This document shows positions 61,129 to 64,000 of a stretch of DNA of 64,000 nucleotides, piece by piece. The position numbers and the translations under genes were made by a program. The stretch is taken from positions 2,717,730-2,781,729 of the forward strand of contig OY811971.1 of NCBI GenBank assembly GCA_963681505.1, in the 5' to 3' direction. Source of the DNA: Eunapius fragilis (lineage: Eukaryota > Porifera > Demospongiae > Spongillida > Spongillidae). The notes under the pieces were generated by a model. It had not been told where the DNA came from and did not search any database. It saw only the letters and a list, made by a program, of their open reading frames with translations. How positions within the stretch are numbered: the first letter of the stretch is position 1; every line of letters begins with the position of its first letter.

Positions 61129-62070
61129 ATGAGCACAGCTGCAAAAAAGCACAAATGTCTTGAATGTGGGAAGGCATTTGGTCATAAGGGACATCTGTCG
61201 AGGCACATGGTTGTCCATACAAAAGAAAAGAACTATCAGTGTTCTGAATGTGGGAAGGCATTTGGTCATAATGGAAATCTGAAGAAGCACATGGTTGTCC
61301 ATACAAAAGAAAAGAAGTATCAGTGTTCTGAATGTGGGAAGGCATTTGGTCAAAAGGGAGATCTGACGAGGCACATGGTTGTCCATACAAAAGAAAAGAA
61401 CTATCAGTGTTCTGAATGTGGGAAGGCATTTGGTCATAATGGAAATCTGAAGAAGCACATGGTTGTCCATACACAAGAAAAGAACTATCAGTGTTCTGAA
61501 TGTGGGAAAGCATTTGGTCGTATGGAACATCTGAAGACACACATGGTTATCCATACGCATGTGAAGAACTATCAGTGTTCTGAATGTGGGAAGGCATTTG
61601 GTCATAATGGAAATCTGAAGAAGCACATGGTTGTCCATACACAAGAAAAGAACTATCAGTGTTCTGAATGTGAGAAAGCCTTTGGTCAAAAGGCACATCT
61701 GAAGACACACATGGTTATCCATACACAAGAAAAGAACTATCAGTGTTCTGAATGTGGGAAGGCATTTGGCCGAAAGGGATCTCTGAAGACACACATGGTT
61801 ATTCACACAGGAGCCAGAAGATTCAAGTGTACTATTTGCAACAAGCAGTATTCCTTCAGATCAAGTCTCACATACCATATGATGGTCCACAGCAATGATC
61901 GACCTTATAAGTGTTTCTGCAGGCAATCTTTCAGGTCCATTTCTGCTCTGAAAGAGCATGGCAGAAAACACCTTGGTGAGAAGTTAAGATGTCCCTCTGA
62001 AGGATGTGACAAGAAATATGTGACCAAGAATGGTTTGAAATATCATCTCCAGCACTGCCCCTACTCCTAG
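61129..62070 (+). CDS. C2H2 zinc-finger protein, copy 8 (313 aa, 11 fingers)
   Basis: Intact frame [20 protein letters not shown] ... KYHLQHCPYS-TAG. The stop TAG (62068-62070) replaces the CAG of the usual SQPQ end, so the protein is three residues shorter. Eight ordinary fingers: HKGHLSR, HNGNLKK (three times: fingers 2, 4, 6), QKGDLTR, RMEHLKT, QKAHLKT, RKGSLKT. The constant CTIC / CFC / CPSEGC block follows. Repetition of finger HNGNLKK in alternating positions suggests internal duplication of a two-finger unit. All ordinary zinc ligands are intact. Likely a sequence-specific DNA-binding nuclear protein. Confidence 0.88.
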   Translation: MSTAAKKHKCLECGKAFGHKGHLSRHMVVHTKEKNYQCSECGKAFGHNGNLKKHMVVHTKEKKYQCSECGKAFGQKGDLTRHMVVHTKEKNYQCSECGKAFGHNGNLKKHMVVHTQEKNYQCSECGKAFGRMEHLKTHMVIHTHVKNYQCSECGKAFGHNGNLKKHMVVHTQEKNYQCSECEKAFGQKAHLKTHMVIHTQEKNYQCSECGKAFGRKGSLKTHMVIHTGARRFKCTICNKQYSFRSSLTYHMMVHSNDRPYKCFCRQSFRSISALKEHGRKHLGEKLRCPSEGCDKKYVTKNGLKYHLQHCPYS

Positions 62071-62209
62071 CCACAATGACCAATGCATGATATATGAAAG
62101 TGCGTACGCATTACTGCATAACATGAAACTGAACGTATTTGTTGCTCAGTAAAATACATGCAATATGCGTAATTCTTTTTTTGTTGCATTTTTGTATTTA
62201 TTCTAGTCT

Positions 62210-62400
62210 TTAATATCTGTAACCATGGCTACCCTTGCCAGACCTGTTAGGCTGATCACCATGCCAACAGCCTCCTACCCCTTTTTGAGCACCCGGAAAC
62301 TCAAGGCCATTGCTGACAGGCCTTGTTATATCTGTAACCATGGCTACCTTTGGCACACTGTTTAACCAGTAACCATGGTTACTACTACCACACATGTTAC
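62210..62400 (+). other. Module A' downstream of zinc-finger copy 8
   Basis: tattctag acceptor, then VTMATLARPVRLITMPTASY. Downstream, at 62513, the flank jumps (ccccatgaagtgggtgagag) into the 5' region of the next zinc-finger copy. Confidence 0.45.
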
Positions 62401-63015
62401 ACTGATCAACATTTGGTTGGAAGTCGTATGGTGCTACACATGGAAGGTACCTCTGTCCTCATAGGTACTGCCTGTCATTTGTACCACCCTCACATCGATA
62501 TCCCTCCTCCCCATGAAGTGGGTGAGAGGGGGGAATGGGGCACCCTTTAGGAAGCCTCTCCGATGTACAGTACTGGCATGTGTGCTAACAAAGTCAAACC
62601 TATATCAGATTTGTTCCTGTTACAGTACCGGCTCGGTCATAGAGAAATTTCACAGCTTGATCATAGAGAAAATAAAGCATATACATTGGTAACTAAAGAA
62701 ACCACCAGTGTTCATAGCAACCGCTATGAAACGAATAGTTGGCTTAGTCCCAATGTATACACTTTATTTTCTCTATGATCGAGCTGCGAATTTTCTCTAT
62801 GACCGAGCTGGTACTGTAACAGGAACAAATCTGATATAAGTTTGACTTTGTTAGCACACATGGAATGGTTGTGATGATGCATCTTATGAGGTTAAGTTAC
62901 ATGTCCCGCCCCCTTTTTGGTAAAGGAGTGCTGAAACCTATCAATGTAAAACATAAATTAGTAATTTTCTATTAACTGCCAAATGTTATACATATATATA
63001 GCTCACCCAAGGAAG

Positions 63016-63803
<788 letters not shown>

Positions 63804-63934
63804 CCAATGCATGATATATGAAAGTGCGTACACATTACTGCATAACATGAAACTGAATGTATTAGTTGCTTAGTAAAATACATGCAATATGCGTAATTCT
63901 TTTTTTTGTTGCATTTTTGTATTTATTCTAGTCT

Positions 63935-64000
63935 TTAATACCTGTAACCATGGCTACCCTTGCCAGACCTGTTAGGCTGATCACCATGCCAACAGCCTCC
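63935..64000 (+). other. Module A' at window end
   Basis: tattctag, then VTMATLARPVRLITMPTAS, cut by the end of the window. Confidence 0.45.

Larger units (their letters stand above)
55221..62240 (+). repeat. Segmental duplication of 18.6-26.4 kb
   Basis: Collinear copy: KDM5 fragment, minisatellite, module B, inverted minisatellite, zinc-finger remnant, A', E/F, flank unit, retroelement fragment, 990-bp unit (one copy here, two there), foldback element, zinc-finger gene, A'. Identity is high by eye. Offset is about 36.56-36.79 kb up to 60.5 kb, then about 35.8 kb because of the missing tandem unit. Confidence 0.85.

Overview
The window is eukaryotic and metazoan. It has spliced exons with GT/AG borders, fragments of typical animal genes (nibrin, KDM5 demethylase, an axonemal-type dynein heavy chain, Ras, histone H2B), animal LINE, hAT, CACTA and Gypsy elements, and a local family of C2H2 zinc-finger genes. 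The compact introns and this mix of elements suggest a non-bilaterian marine invertebrate, most likely a sponge. That placement is inference; the sequence shows only that it is an animal. Nearly everything here is repeated and few genes are intact.

Layout. 0-9.3 kb is a transposon graveyard. A degenerate CACTA transposase (minus strand) is split by a LINE whose 5' half is inverted. A dead hAT element follows, flanked by two 350-bp direct repeats that each carry the tail of histone H2B. 9.3-16.9 kb holds foldback elements, a broken Ras fragment and a minus-strand cluster of exon fragments (MAP-kinase-like tail, dynein heavy-chain AAA1 exons, two unassigned ORF segments, a NOL4-like exon), then a 1.2-kb terminal-inverted-repeat element with a target-site duplication.

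From 17 kb to the end the window is a mosaic of reshuffled duplications built from a few cassettes. I name the exon modules as follows. NBNc is a central nibrin-like region. A0 and A form a Ser/Thr/Pro-rich exon group carrying a 27-bp coding repeat. A' is a relative of the end of A that lies just downstream of most zinc-finger genes. B contains a short 'RSKVTETDLW' motif. D matches the nibrin MRE11-binding region, ending FRK. E contains MPRIVGLVEH...WLMEQEE. F contains DEAEIDDIFRFT-stop, matching the nibrin ATM-binding tail. D joined to E keeps the same seven-residue spacing as in human nibrin, so this assignment is good. Ten E copies and about eight F copies are present, in various states of decay.

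The second cassette is the zinc-finger gene: a TATA-like promoter, an ATG giving MSTAAKKHK, 4-9 ordinary fingers and a constant unusual three-finger C-terminus. Copies start near 20.6, 25.3, 35.8, 41.1, 44.7, 50.5, 57.2, 61.1 and 63.0 kb. Those at 25.3, 35.8, 44.7 and 61.1 kb are open. The third component is a 20-22-bp G/T-rich minisatellite (GATTGGTGAGGGTGGAGTGTGT) filling the gaps between nibrin exons in arrays of up to 2 kb. Two copies of a KDM5 exon pair (18.9 and 55.5 kb) travel with it. A segment of about 7 kb (18.6-26.4 kb) recurs at 55.2-62.2 kb, and part of it again at 62.5-64.0 kb.

Functionally, the zinc-finger genes are the best candidates for expressed proteins (nuclear DNA-binding factors). 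The nibrin modules could supply alternative 3' ends to a real nibrin gene lying outside the window, but most look like duplication debris.
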